Of a stretch of 64,000 nucleotides of DNA, positions 26,311 to 35,149 are shown one piece after another. The DNA is from Rhodocyclaceae bacterium UBA1310 (GTDB lineage Bacteria > Pseudomonadota > Gammaproteobacteria > Burkholderiales > Rhodocyclaceae), in assembly GCA_002307175.1 (NCBI GenBank), contig DBTS01000049.1, positions 39,201 through 103,200 on the forward strand, written 5' to 3'. Position numbers and translations under genes: made by a program. The notes under the pieces are model-generated. The model had not been told where the DNA came from and ran no database searches. It saw nothing but the letters and a program-made list of their open reading frames with translations. Each line of letters begins with the position of its first letter. The stretch's first letter is position 1.

Positions 26311-27033
26311 CTATTGTTTTTCGTTTGCACTTAAGGACGGGGCAGGGGCCGTCTGTTTGCGTGGCCGGCCCTTGGGCAATGGGGAGAGCCTGCGGTTGGC
26401 GCTGGCATCACGTTGTATCGTCACCTCTCCGCCGAGTACCCAGCCACGATGCTCGGCAAAGCGGATGCGATCAAGTTCACCCGGCGAAGAACCCGCCTCA
26501 AGTAATTGACGATACCCCGCCTGGCGTTCAAACGGGGTATTCCCGAGCCCCCAGTACAGGACGTGATCGGTGATCAGAGGGTCCTGCTCCAGGCCGGTAT
26601 GATGCCGGCAACTCGACCATTGGTAGGCCGAGGGCACGCCAACAAAGCCCTGCCGCACCGGGTTGAGTTCAACATAGCGGCTGACGGCGAGAAACCATTC
26701 CCGAGGCTCCACTACGGTTGAGCGATAGCGGCCTTCCCACAGGGTACCGCTACGAAAATGCCGGTCATTGAACCAGCGCACATAACGTCGCCCAAGGCGT
26801 TGCATCATGTTTCCGGTAGCCTGTTCGGCCGCCGGGGTCACCAAAAAGTGTACGTGATCAGGCATCAGTACATAGGCGTGGATGGCAACCTGGGCTTCCC
26901 GGGCAGACTCCCGCAGGAAGCTGCGGTACTGCTGAAAATCCTGTTCGTCAGTAAAGATTGTGGTGCGGTTGTTGCCGCGCTGCAGGATCAGCTGGGGCAT
27001 CCCCGGAACATACAGACGCTGCAGACGTGCCAT
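26311..27033 (-). CDS. REP-associated tyrosine transposase (RAYT, IS200-like Y1)
   Basis: Single-strand DNA transposase-like protein of 240 residues. The HUH metal motif is His60-Val-His62 in PDHVHFLVTP. The likely nucleophile is Tyr120 in SRYVELNPVR, and LWEGRYRS is typical for the family. RAYTs are usually single-copy domesticated genes that act on REP palindromes rather than on flanking insertion-sequence ends; no terminal repeats are seen here. The start at 27033 follows GGGGAC and lies one base from the dgt stop codon. The basic Pro-rich C-terminus is variable in the family. Confidence 0.88.
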   Translation of the reverse strand: MARLQRLYVPGMPQLILQRGNNRTTIFTDEQDFQQYRSFLRESAREAQVAIHAYVLMPDHVHFLVTPAAEQATGNMMQRLGRRYVRWFNDRHFRSGTLWEGRYRSTVVEPREWFLAVSRYVELNPVRQGFVGVPSAYQWSSCRHHTGLEQDPLITDHVLYWGLGNTPFERQAGYRQLLEAGSSPGELDRIRFAEHRGWVLGGEVTIQRDASANRRLSPLPKGRPRKQTAPAPSLSANEKQ

Positions 27034-27034
27034 C

Positions 27035-28171
27035 TCAGTCCCCGGATGGACTGCTGCCAAAGATGCGGTGGTGCTCCCTGGCAGCATAGCGATCCGTCAT
27101 TCCGGCAACATAATCTGCGACGGCGCGAGCCTTGTCTTCATGCGCCATGGTCTGATACATCGGGGGCAGCAGGCGCACATCTACCGAGAAGGCATCAAAC
27201 AGATCGTGAATGATGCGCCGCCCCTTGGCCATCATGCGCAGTACCTGGTAATGCCAGTACAGGTTGTCGCGCAGGAACTGCTGCAATTGCAGCTGGTCGG
27301 TCTGCATCTGCGCGGAAAACGCCACCAGCGCAGTGGCTTTGTGTACATCCTGCAGTTCCCGGATACCGGCCTGGCTGATGTTGCGACGCGTCTGTTCGAT
27401 CAGATCGACTACCTGGGCGTTGATCATGCGCCGGGTGACTTCATGCACCAAGCTCTTGCCGCTGGCGTCCGGGTAGCTTGTGCGCACTTCGTGAAGGTAT
27501 CGCGCCACAAGATCAACCTGACCAAGCTGCTCCAGGGTCAGCAAACCGGCGCGGAGGCCATCATCCACATCATGATTGCTGTACGCCACCGAATCGGCAA
27601 GGTTGCAGATCTGTGCTTCCAGGGAAGGCTGCAGACCAAGCAGAAAGCGCTCGCCAAGTTCGCCCAGCTCTCGCGCCTTTTTGTGCGAGCAGTGTTTGAG
27701 GATGCCTTCACGTGTCTCGTAGCAAAGATTCAGGCCCCTGAATGCGAGGTACTGCTCTTCGAGCAGGTCTACGGTGCGCAGCGACTGGATATTGTGTTCA
27801 AACCCGCCGAAATCCTGCATGCATTCATTTAATGCATCCTGACCGGCATGACCGAACGGGGTATGCCCAAGATCATGGGCCAGCGAGATAGCCTCGACAA
27901 GATCCTCGTTGAGATTCAGCGCACGTGCCAGGGAACGGGCAATCTGCGCAACTTCCAGAGTATGCGTCAGACGCGTGCGGAACAGATCACCTTCGTGATT
28001 GATGAAGACCTGAGTCTTGTATTCCAGGCGGCGAAAAGCAGTGCAATGGATGATGCGATCACGGTCACGCTGAAACTGGCTGCGCGTCGCAGGTGCCGCC
28101 TCGGCATACCGCCTGCCACGACTGTTGGCGTCGGAGACGGCCCAGACTGCGAGGCGGGCATCCATGATCAA
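27035..28171 (-). CDS. dgt: dGTP triphosphohydrolase-like protein
   Basis: HD-superfamily hydrolase that cleaves dNTPs (classically dGTP) to nucleoside and triphosphate. It has FRRLEYKTQVFINHEGDLFRTRLTH at about 47-71 with the first His, then His99-Asp100 in AHDLGHTPFGH, and a distal Asp in NLADSVAYSNHD. The 378-residue length matches the type-2 subfamily. It follows aroB by three bases and is the end of the pilMNOPQ-aroK-aroB-dgt block. A start two codons downstream (MDARL) is equally possible. Confidence 0.93.
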   Translation of the reverse strand: MIMDARLAVWAVSDANSRGRRYAEAAPATRSQFQRDRDRIIHCTAFRRLEYKTQVFINHEGDLFRTRLTHTLEVAQIARSLARALNLNEDLVEAISLAHDLGHTPFGHAGQDALNECMQDFGGFEHNIQSLRTVDLLEEQYLAFRGLNLCYETREGILKHCSHKKARELGELGERFLLGLQPSLEAQICNLADSVAYSNHDVDDGLRAGLLTLEQLGQVDLVARYLHEVRTSYPDASGKSLVHEVTRRMINAQVVDLIEQTRRNISQAGIRELQDVHKATALVAFSAQMQTDQLQLQQFLRDNLYWHYQVLRMMAKGRRIIHDLFDAFSVDVRLLPPMYQTMAHEDKARAVADYVAGMTDRYAAREHHRIFGSSPSGD

Positions 28172-28174
28172 CGC

Positions 28175-29257
28175 TCAGCCACAACAGGCCTGAATGGCAG
28201 CTTCGATCTCACCCAGCGGGGCCTGATCATGAATGATCCCGTGCCCTATGCCTTGCAGCAGGATCAGCCTCAGCCGCCCGTCCGTGACCTTTTTGTCGTG
28301 ACGCATGAGCTCGATATACCTGTCAGCCCCGAGATCCGGGCCGCTAACTGGCAAACCTGCACGTTCGTGGATCCGACGCACGCGCTGCACATCAGAGACC
28401 GTCAGCATTCCCAGCCGGGCAGACAGTTCGGCCGCCATCACCGCGCCCGCAGCCACCGCCTCACCGTGCAGCCAGACACCAAATCCCAGCCCGGTCTCGA
28501 TGGCATGGCCAAAGGTATGACCAAGGTTCAGCAAGGCACGCTCACCCTGCTCGGTTTCATCAGCAGCCACCACTTCGGCCTTGTTGATGCAGCAGCGTTC
28601 AACGGCGTAAATCAGTGCACCCGGGTCACGCGCCAGAAGAGCTTCGAGATTTGCCTCAAGCCATTCCAGGAAGGGCAGGTCACGGATCAGCCCATATTTG
28701 ATGACTTCGGCCAGACCGGCGCGGATTTCGCGGTCCGGCAAGGTCTGCAGGGTATCCGTATCCGCCAGCACGAGGCGCGGCTGATAAAACGCGCCGATCA
28801 TGTTCTTGCCGAGCGGGTGGTTGATGGCCGTCTTGCCGCCAACGGAAGAATCCACCTGGGCCAATAATGTCGTGGGCACCTGAATGAAGGGGACGCCACG
28901 CTGGTAACAGGATGCGGCAAAACCCGCCATGTCGCCGACGACGCCACCGCCAAGAGCAATCACCGTCGTCGAACGCTCGCATCTGGCGCCAAGCAGCCCA
29001 TCAAAGATCAGATTGAGGGTATTCCAGTCTTTATGGACCTCACCGTCGGGCAAAATGATTTCAGTCACCGTCACGCCGGCATTCCGCAGCGCGTCAGCCA
29101 GCTTGGCCATGTGCAGGGGAGCCACCACTTCATTGCTGACCAGCGCTACACGGGAAGTCTTGAGGTAGGGTTTCAGCAAATCAGCCTGGCCCAGCAGGCC
29201 GGTACCAATCCGGATCGGGTAAGCCCTGTCCGCCAGGGCTACATTGACAGTGCGCAT
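28175..29257 (-). CDS. aroB: 3-dehydroquinate synthase
   Basis: NAD- and zinc-dependent enzyme of the shikimate pathway that cyclises DAHP to 3-dehydroquinate. The 360-residue protein has LPDGEVHKDWNTL, ALGGGVVGDMAGFAA, VPTTLLAQVDSSVGGKTAIN and LNLGHTFGHAIE, which cover the NAD and metal sites. The start at 29257 follows GGGAG; an upstream ATG four codons earlier overlaps aroK more deeply. It overlaps the aroK 3' end by 19 bases, the common aroK-aroB coupling. Confidence 0.96.
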   Translation of the reverse strand: MRTVNVALADRAYPIRIGTGLLGQADLLKPYLKTSRVALVSNEVVAPLHMAKLADALRNAGVTVTEIILPDGEVHKDWNTLNLIFDGLLGARCERSTTVIALGGGVVGDMAGFAASCYQRGVPFIQVPTTLLAQVDSSVGGKTAINHPLGKNMIGAFYQPRLVLADTDTLQTLPDREIRAGLAEVIKYGLIRDLPFLEWLEANLEALLARDPGALIYAVERCCINKAEVVAADETEQGERALLNLGHTFGHAIETGLGFGVWLHGEAVAAGAVMAAELSARLGMLTVSDVQRVRRIHERAGLPVSGPDLGADRYIELMRHDKKVTDGRLRLILLQGIGHGIIHDQAPLGEIEAAIQACCG

Positions 29258-29775
29258 CGCCGCTCCCACGCCGTCAGGATCTTGCTGACTGCGCCATTTG
29301 AATTCAGACGGGAACCGTCCACTATGTAATCGGCCACCTCGCGATACAGCGGATCTCGCTCGGCGCGCAGGCTATCAAGGCGCGCGCCGGGGTCCTGGAC
29401 CTGCAGCAGGGGACGGTTCGTATCGTGGCGGGTACGCTCGAGCAGAACAGGGGTTGGCACATCCAGATAGACCACCCAGCCAGAGGCTTTCATCGCTGCC
29501 CGGTTTACCGGGTCGAGAATCGCGCCACCACCTGTCGCGACTACCACGCCGCCTTCATCCGCCAGTTCGCCAATCACCTGCACTTCACGACGGCGAAAGC
29601 CGGCCTCCCCTTCCATTTCGAAAATGACGGGAATGCGCACACCGGTGCGCTGGACGATTTCGTTGTCGGAATCGTAAAAAGCCCGACCCATGCGTCGGGC
29701 GAGCGAACGCCCGATCGTGGTCTTGCCCGATCCCATCAACCCGACCAGATAGATATTGTGCCGACTTGTATCCAC
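29239..29775 (-). CDS. aroK: Shikimate kinase
   Basis: Phosphorylates shikimate at the 3-hydroxyl. P-loop GLMGSGKT at 12-19, shikimate-binding DSDNEIVQRTG, EMEGEAGFRRRE and ATGGGAI are all family signatures. 178 residues is a normal length. It lies downstream of pilQ on the minus strand, separated by a terminator at 29836-29869, and so may have its own promoter in the 60-base gap. Confidence 0.95.
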   Translation of the reverse strand: MDTSRHNIYLVGLMGSGKTTIGRSLARRMGRAFYDSDNEIVQRTGVRIPVIFEMEGEAGFRRREVQVIGELADEGGVVVATGGGAILDPVNRAAMKASGWVVYLDVPTPVLLERTRHDTNRPLLQVQDPGARLDSLRAERDPLYREVADYIVDGSRLNSNGAVSKILTAWERRCALSM

Positions 29776-29835
29776 CAGCCGATTTTAACTGAAATTGCCG
29801 ATTCGGCCTCAGGCCGCATGAAAACTGCTGTCAGA

Positions 29836-29869
29836 AAAACAAAAACCCGCCCTTTGGCAGGGCGGGTTT
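29836..29869 (-). terminator. Terminator after pilQ
   Basis: Minus-strand stem AACCCGCCCT/AGGGCGGGTT (10 bp, five-base loop) followed by TTTTTGTTTTT. It lies 20 bases past the pilQ stop codon and separates the pilus genes from aroK. Confidence 0.9.
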
Positions 29870-29889
29870 CATGTCTGGGCAAGCCCGAA

Positions 29890-32058
29890 TCAGCGCAGCG
29901 CGGCCTGATCTGCAACGATCTTCGGGGTGATGAAGATCATCAGTTCGGTCTTGTCATCGCTCTGCGTCGTATTGCGGAAGAACACGCCGATCAGGGGCAG
30001 ATCACCAAAGAACGGGATCTTGTAGATGTAGCGGGTGTTGGTCTGCTGGAAGATACCGCCGATGATCACGGTACCACCGTTATCCACCAGCACATCGCTC
30101 TGCACGTGCTTGGTGTCGATAGCAATACCGGCACTTGTCGAAACCGTACTGCTTGGCGTGTCCTTGTTCACATCCAGGTGCATCATCACACGCCCATCAG
30201 GCGTGATCTGCGGCTTGACCTTCAGCGACAGGTTGGCCTTGCGGAAGGAGATGGAGGTTGCACCGGAGCTGGTCGCCGTCTGGTAAGGAATTTCCGTACC
30301 CTGTTCGATCACGGCTTCGACCTGATCTGCCGTCATGACACGCGGACGGGACACAACCCGCGCACGGCCATCAGCCTGCAGTGCCGACAATTCGAGATTG
30401 ATCATCGCCGTACCGCCAGCAGTCAGCAGGGTCAGCCCCACCTGGCCGGCAGTATTGCCAGAAATGGCAGCAGCAGAGTTCGCCCAGTTCAACACGTCGG
30501 AGTTCAGATCCGGCTCGGTTGCCGTCTTGTACGTCGCCCCCGTTGTGCCGGTATAAGGCGTCTGATACGTCGTTTCAGCAACACTGCCGCCTACAGAGTA
30601 GGACCCGCCAGTACCGATCGTCTTGTTCTGCGAAATCCCGAACTTGGCGCCGATATTCTTCTGGAAGGAATCTTCTGCTTCCACGATCTGCGACTCGATA
30701 ATCACCTGACGCGAGGGAATGTCGATCTCGCCGAGCATGCGGCGAATGTCATCCAGATGCGCCGGAGTATCCGTCACGATCAGCTTGTTGGTGCGTTCAT
30801 CAGCAATCACGGAGCCGCGCTTGGAGAGGATCGTTTTGTCCTTATCCTTCAGCACGCTATCGTAAATGGTCTTGGCACTGTGATAGTTGATCTGGAATGT
30901 TTCGGTACGCAGCGGTTCGAGATCGGTAATCGTGTTCTTGGCTTCGAATTCCAGCTTCTCACGCGACGCCAGTTCTTCACGTGGTGCAATCCAGATCACG
31001 TTGCCATTCTTGCGCATGTCCAGACCCTTGGCCTGCAGGATGATATCCAGAGCCTGGTCCCAGGGAACGTCCTTCAAACGCAAGGTCAGGTTACCGGTGA
31101 CGGAATCACTGGTGATGATGTTGAAATTCGTGAAGTCGGAAATCACCTGCAGCACGGAACGCACATCCACGTTCTGGAAGGTCAGGGAAAGCTTCTCGCC
31201 AGCATACTTCACTGCACGGTTGGTACCCTGCACCAGCTTGCGCGGATCTTCCTGCGTCGGCTTGATTTCAAGCACAAACTGCGTTTCAGTCTGGTAGGCG
31301 TTGTGTTCCCACAGACCGTGCGGCGTCACCACCATCTTCACGGTCGAGCCGGTCTGCGTAGTGGTGACATTGCTCACTGGCGTACCAAAATCGGTCACAT
31401 CCAGGTTCTTGCGCAAACGATCAGGCAGCGCTGTCTTCAGGAATTCAACCACCAACGTCGAACCCGTCTGGCGGATATCGATCCCGGTGTTGGCATCCGA
31501 CAGGTCAATCACGACACGGCCTTCACCATCCTTGCCACGACGGAAATTGATGTCGCGGATCTGGTGAGCATCAGGTCCACCCTTCTGCTCCAGGAAACGC
31601 GCCGTGGTAGTGGCTTCAGGAGACTTTGCCGTCGCGGCGGACAGCGTGATCACCAGATCGTTGCCTTCGTTCTTGGTCTCATAGGCCAGCGGACGCAACA
31701 GATTGATGACCAGACGCGTACGATCAGCAACCTGCACCATGTTGATGCTGCGCACATCACCTTCGCCAACCGACTGGGAAGTCTTGCCGGTGGCGTTGCT
31801 GGTCGACGGAATGTCGATGGCGATGCGTGCCGGATTTGACACGCTGAAACTACCGATCTGACCTTCCAGAGGCTGAGCCAGCGTAACGCGAATCACCACC
31901 GCACCATTGATCTGCGAAGCCTGGATCGTCTGGATCGAGTTTTTGGTTTCAACTGCAGACGCCGGAGCGGGACTGGTCTGTGCATGCACAGCGCCAACCC
32001 CAAAGAGGCCGACGAGAACACACAGCACCGGCGCAATCAAACGCGTAACGGTATTCAT
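29890..32058 (-). CDS. pilQ: Type IV pilus secretin PilQ
   Basis: Outer-membrane secretin through which type IV pili pass; 722 residues. It has a signal peptide (1-26), two AMIN domains that bind peptidoglycan (about 40-125 and 150-250), an STN/N0 domain (LSLTFQNVDVRSVLQVISDF onward), an N1-type region, and a C-terminal secretin domain with RQVIIESQIVEAE and IPYQTATSSGATSISFRKANLSL. Its start overlaps the pilP stop. It is the last gene of pilMNOPQ and is followed by a terminator. Confidence 0.96.
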   Translation of the reverse strand: MNTVTRLIAPVLCVLVGLFGVGAVHAQTSPAPASAVETKNSIQTIQASQINGAVVIRVTLAQPLEGQIGSFSVSNPARIAIDIPSTSNATGKTSQSVGEGDVRSINMVQVADRTRLVINLLRPLAYETKNEGNDLVITLSAATAKSPEATTTARFLEQKGGPDAHQIRDINFRRGKDGEGRVVIDLSDANTGIDIRQTGSTLVVEFLKTALPDRLRKNLDVTDFGTPVSNVTTTQTGSTVKMVVTPHGLWEHNAYQTETQFVLEIKPTQEDPRKLVQGTNRAVKYAGEKLSLTFQNVDVRSVLQVISDFTNFNIITSDSVTGNLTLRLKDVPWDQALDIILQAKGLDMRKNGNVIWIAPREELASREKLEFEAKNTITDLEPLRTETFQINYHSAKTIYDSVLKDKDKTILSKRGSVIADERTNKLIVTDTPAHLDDIRRMLGEIDIPSRQVIIESQIVEAEDSFQKNIGAKFGISQNKTIGTGGSYSVGGSVAETTYQTPYTGTTGATYKTATEPDLNSDVLNWANSAAAISGNTAGQVGLTLLTAGGTAMINLELSALQADGRARVVSRPRVMTADQVEAVIEQGTEIPYQTATSSGATSISFRKANLSLKVKPQITPDGRVMMHLDVNKDTPSSTVSTSAGIAIDTKHVQSDVLVDNGGTVIIGGIFQQTNTRYIYKIPFFGDLPLIGVFFRNTTQSDDKTELMIFITPKIVADQAALR

Positions 32059-32576
32059 TTATTGGTCTCCTGCTCTTGCAACTGCATTGTGCTGAAACGC
32101 TCGACCCAGTCGCCATTGGCGTCTTCGACGAGTTCCTTCAGCGTAAGGTCATTCGCAGTGATCTTGGTGATCACCCCAAAGTTCTGGCCAAGGTAATTGC
32201 CCACCCGGGCCTCATAAACTGTCTTGTCTGCCTGCACCAGCGCCATCGGACGGCCATCTTTGGCAACCATCATGCCCACCATCTTGAGCGACTCAAGCGG
32301 ATAGGCTTCGAGCGGTTCCGGCGGATGCGGCGTTGGCCTTGGACCAGACTTGTTGCTGCTGGCAGGCGTCAGGCGCGAGCCCTGAAAAGGGTCCACCATG
32401 TCTGCCACTTCATACTCAACGACGGTGAACTGCAGCAGTTTCGGCAAGGGCGGCAAAGTGACATGCATGTCCTTGGACTGCGCACTCATCCAGTCCTTCA
32501 GGTCCTGATGCTCGTCGCCACACCCGGCAAGCAAGCTCACTCCCAGCCCCAGGAAGATCAACCAGATCGGTTTCAT
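32055..32576 (-). CDS. pilP: Type IV pilus lipoprotein PilP
   Basis: Inner-membrane-anchored lipoprotein that links the PilMNO alignment complex to the PilQ secretin. The lipobox is LLAGC with Cys19. A disordered Pro-rich linker (about 65-90) precedes a small beta domain containing YPLESLKMVG and ARVGNYLGQNFGVI. It is 173 residues long and overlaps pilQ by four bases. Confidence 0.95.
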   Translation of the reverse strand: MKPIWLIFLGLGVSLLAGCGDEHQDLKDWMSAQSKDMHVTLPPLPKLLQFTVVEYEVADMVDPFQGSRLTPASSNKSGPRPTPHPPEPLEAYPLESLKMVGMMVAKDGRPMALVQADKTVYEARVGNYLGQNFGVITKITANDLTLKELVEDANGDWVERFSTMQLQEQETNK

Positions 32577-32597
32577 TCTCTATTGTCCTCCACCGGC

Positions 32598-33239
32598 TTA
32601 TTTCGGCGCATTGGCGGCTTTCGCACGCTTCTGCTTCGAAACTTCTTCGTCATCAAGATACCGGTAGGTCATGGCCGTCGCATCCATCTTCAGCGTGGTC
32701 GAATCCTTGCCCGGAACCAAAGACAGATCGGTCAGCGTCACGATGCGGGGCAGTTTGGCCACGTCGGCCACAAAGCGTCCGAGGTCGTGATAACTACCTG
32801 CAATCGACAGCTGGATCGGCAACTCGGCATAAAACTCCTTCACCGACTCATTGCCCGGCTTCCACAGATCAAACTGCAGACCACGGCCACGCCCGGCCTG
32901 GTTGATGTCGATAATCAGGTTTTCCATTTCCGACTTGTTCGGCAACTGCTTGAGCAAGGCACCAAACTGCAGACGCATTTCATCAAGCTGCTGCTTGTAG
33001 GCGTCCAGATTGACGGCCTGCTTCTTCTTGCCGACCCACTCATCCTTGAGCTTGAGTTCCTCACCCTTCGCCTGCTCAATCTGATTCTGTGTATCGCTCC
33101 AGTTCAACCACCAGCCGGCAGCAACCACCAATGCAAGAATCACGATCAACACCACGGCCTTGGGTATCAGCGGCCAATCGCCTGGATCATTCGGATCCAT
33201 CTGGCGAAAATCATTGACGATCTGATCCAGACTCATCAT
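32598..33239 (-). CDS. pilO: Type IV pilus assembly protein PilO
   Basis: Bitopic inner-membrane protein of 213 residues. One transmembrane helix lies at about 25-45 (AVVLIVILALVVAAGWW). It is followed by a coiled coil and a ferredoxin-like periplasmic domain, which dimerise with PilN. It overlaps pilN by four bases and precedes pilP by 21 bases. Confidence 0.95.
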   Translation of the reverse strand: MMSLDQIVNDFRQMDPNDPGDWPLIPKAVVLIVILALVVAAGWWLNWSDTQNQIEQAKGEELKLKDEWVGKKKQAVNLDAYKQQLDEMRLQFGALLKQLPNKSEMENLIIDINQAGRGRGLQFDLWKPGNESVKEFYAELPIQLSIAGSYHDLGRFVADVAKLPRIVTLTDLSLVPGKDSTTLKMDATAMTYRYLDDEEVSKQKRAKAANAPK

Positions 33240-33859
33240 TTTCCCCCTACCGGTGCAGAAGCCGCAGGCACTGAAGCACCAGCCACAGGTACAGCCTTCT
33301 TGCTGCCATCATCAACTGGCGGTTTTTCGATCGACAGATCAAGATTGTATTCAGACACCACGCGACGATTCAGCGTTGTGGCCTTGATTTCGATCAGCGT
33401 GGGATTTTCGAAGATGGGCGACGCATCAAGATTGCGCATCAGCTGCGAAACACGCGCATTGGACTGGGCGTAACCGGTTACATTGACCTTGCCACCCGTC
33501 TGCTTGACCGACTTCAGATAAACCCCTTCAGGCATCTGCCGCGTCAATTCGTTAAACATTGTCACAGTCTGCATGCGGGTGCCCTGCAGCGACTCAATGA
33601 CCTGTTTGCGGGCCAGCAGCGCCTGGGTCTGTTCTTTCAGCCCGGCGATCTCCTCGATTTCCTTGTTCAACTGGGAAATCTGGCTCTTCAGGTAATCATT
33701 GGAAGCCTGCTGGCTTTCCAGCTGTTGCTGCAATACCACATAGCCAATAAACCAGACTACGGCACCTGCAATTATCGTCAACACCACGAGCGAGATGAAC
33801 TGGCGACGCCTGTCCTTGCGCGCCTGCTCCCGGTGCGGCAAAAGGTTGATGCGAATCAT
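33236..33859 (-). CDS. pilN: Type IV pilus assembly protein PilN
   Basis: Inner-membrane partner of PilM and PilO. The first residues MIRINLLPHRE are the conserved cytoplasmic motif bound by PilM, followed by one transmembrane helix at about 22-42, a coiled coil and a periplasmic domain. The start was placed at the conserved motif, where ATG overlaps the pilM stop; an upstream ATG ten codons earlier is not supported. 207 residues. Confidence 0.95.
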   Translation of the reverse strand: MIRINLLPHREQARKDRRRQFISLVVLTIIAGAVVWFIGYVVLQQQLESQQASNDYLKSQISQLNKEIEEIAGLKEQTQALLARKQVIESLQGTRMQTVTMFNELTRQMPEGVYLKSVKQTGGKVNVTGYAQSNARVSQLMRNLDASPIFENPTLIEIKATTLNRRVVSEYNLDLSIEKPPVDDGSKKAVPVAGASVPAASAPVGGK

Positions 33860-34932
33860 GCGTCGAACCTCCGCATAGCAAGGCCACACGCCACCATCAG
33901 GGCAGGCGCATCAGCCGCAAGATTCTTGGGACGAACCCGCTGTGAAAGACTCATCCCCACAAACGGATTGGCGATCTCAGTGGTCACCTGGGTTCGCCCC
34001 GCCACAACCTGGTCAATCCCGGGAATCACCGCACATCCGCCCGACAGGACGATGTGATCCACCTGATTGAACTGGGTCGACGTGAAGAAGAACTGCAGGG
34101 CACGCGAGATTTCCAGCGCCACGGAATCCACGAATGGCCGCAGCAGCTCATGCTCATAGTTGTCCGGCAGACTGTTGGAGCGTTTGGCCGCTTCAGCCTC
34201 CTCCGTAGACATCCCATAAGCACGCGATATATCGAGCGTCAGCTGATTGCCGCCAAACGCCTGTTCCCGCGAATACAAGACATTGTCGTCGCGCAGGACG
34301 TTGACTTTCATCATCTGCGCACCAACGTCAATGAGCGCAACCACGCGGCCTTTGCCGGCATTCGGCAAACGACGCTTGATCAGATCGAACGCAGCCTGCG
34401 ACGCGAAGGATTCTACATCCATCTTGAGCGCCTTCAGCCCGGCAGCCTCGGCAGCAGCCACGCGATCTTCGACCTTTTCCTTGCGCGAAGCCGCGATCAG
34501 GACTTCAACTTCATCAGCCCCGGTACCAGCTGGCCCGAGCACCTGGAAGTCCAGATTCACTTCTTCGATCGCAAACGGAATATATTGGTTCGCTTCTGCC
34601 TCGACCTGAGCTTCCATATCCAGCTCACGCAAACCTGCCGGAAGGGTGATTTTTTTGGTAATCACCGCCGCTGCAGGAAGCGCTAACGCCACCTGCTTGG
34701 TGGAAGCGCCCATTCTCCGCCAAGCCCGCCGAATTGCATCGGAAACAGCCTCCAGACTGGAGATATTGCCATCCGTGACAGCATCTCGTGGCAACGGTTC
34801 GATAGCGTAGCGTTCAAGCCGGAGTTGATTACCCCCTGCTTCAGCCAGCTCCACAAGTTTGACTGCGGAGGACGAGATATCCAGCCCGACTAAGGCTTTC
34901 GATTTCCCTCCCAGCAATGATTGAATATCCAT
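33856..34932 (-). CDS. pilM: Type IV pilus assembly ATPase-like protein PilM
   Basis: Actin/FtsA-fold cytoplasmic protein that binds the PilN N-terminus. It begins with LLGGKSKALVGLDISSSAVKLVEL, has the phosphate-binding ALIDVGAQMMKVNVL and the adenosine site ILSGGCAVIPGI-like region (VLSGGCAVIPG). It is 358 residues long. It heads the pil operon and is divergent from the PBP1A gene. The 217-base gap between them is AT-rich and should hold promoters for both. Confidence 0.95.
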   Translation of the reverse strand: MDIQSLLGGKSKALVGLDISSSAVKLVELAEAGGNQLRLERYAIEPLPRDAVTDGNISSLEAVSDAIRRAWRRMGASTKQVALALPAAAVITKKITLPAGLRELDMEAQVEAEANQYIPFAIEEVNLDFQVLGPAGTGADEVEVLIAASRKEKVEDRVAAAEAAGLKALKMDVESFASQAAFDLIKRRLPNAGKGRVVALIDVGAQMMKVNVLRDDNVLYSREQAFGGNQLTLDISRAYGMSTEEAEAAKRSNSLPDNYEHELLRPFVDSVALEISRALQFFFTSTQFNQVDHIVLSGGCAVIPGIDQVVAGRTQVTTEIANPFVGMSLSQRVRPKNLAADAPALMVACGLAMRRFDA

Positions 34933-35095
34933 CTCGGCAGGCCACCCTCTAAATGTTGTTCAAATTCAGAAGCTTAGGCGTAATAACAATAAATTACTTT
35001 AAATCCTAACAGTAAGTCACAGGGCAAGTAAAGCATGACGGCGCTGAACGGTAGTCAATCCTGCCCAAAGGAAGCCACCCACCGCCCGTCATGCT

Positions 35096-35126
35096 TTGCC
35101 GAACAGTTTCCCGACTTGCTTATAAT
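35096..35126 (+). promoter_or_regulatory. Probable promoter of PBP1A gene
   Basis: A perfect TATAAT lies at 35121-35126, 23 bases before the start codon. The nearest -35 candidate is TTGCCG at 35096-35101, with a long 19-base spacer, so the -35 assignment is weak. Confidence 0.5.
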
Positions 35127-35149
35127 TACAGATCAACCAAGGGATTCAC

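Noticed and set aside
29425..31839. An 804-codon plus-strand open frame
   Set aside because: It lies fully antisense to pilQ and aroK, which have clear domains. Its translation is rich in His, Arg and Gln with no motif, as expected of a reverse frame of GC-rich genes.
32076..33473. A 465-codon plus-strand open frame
   Set aside because: Antisense to pilP, pilO and pilN. No recognisable domain and no ribosome-binding site.
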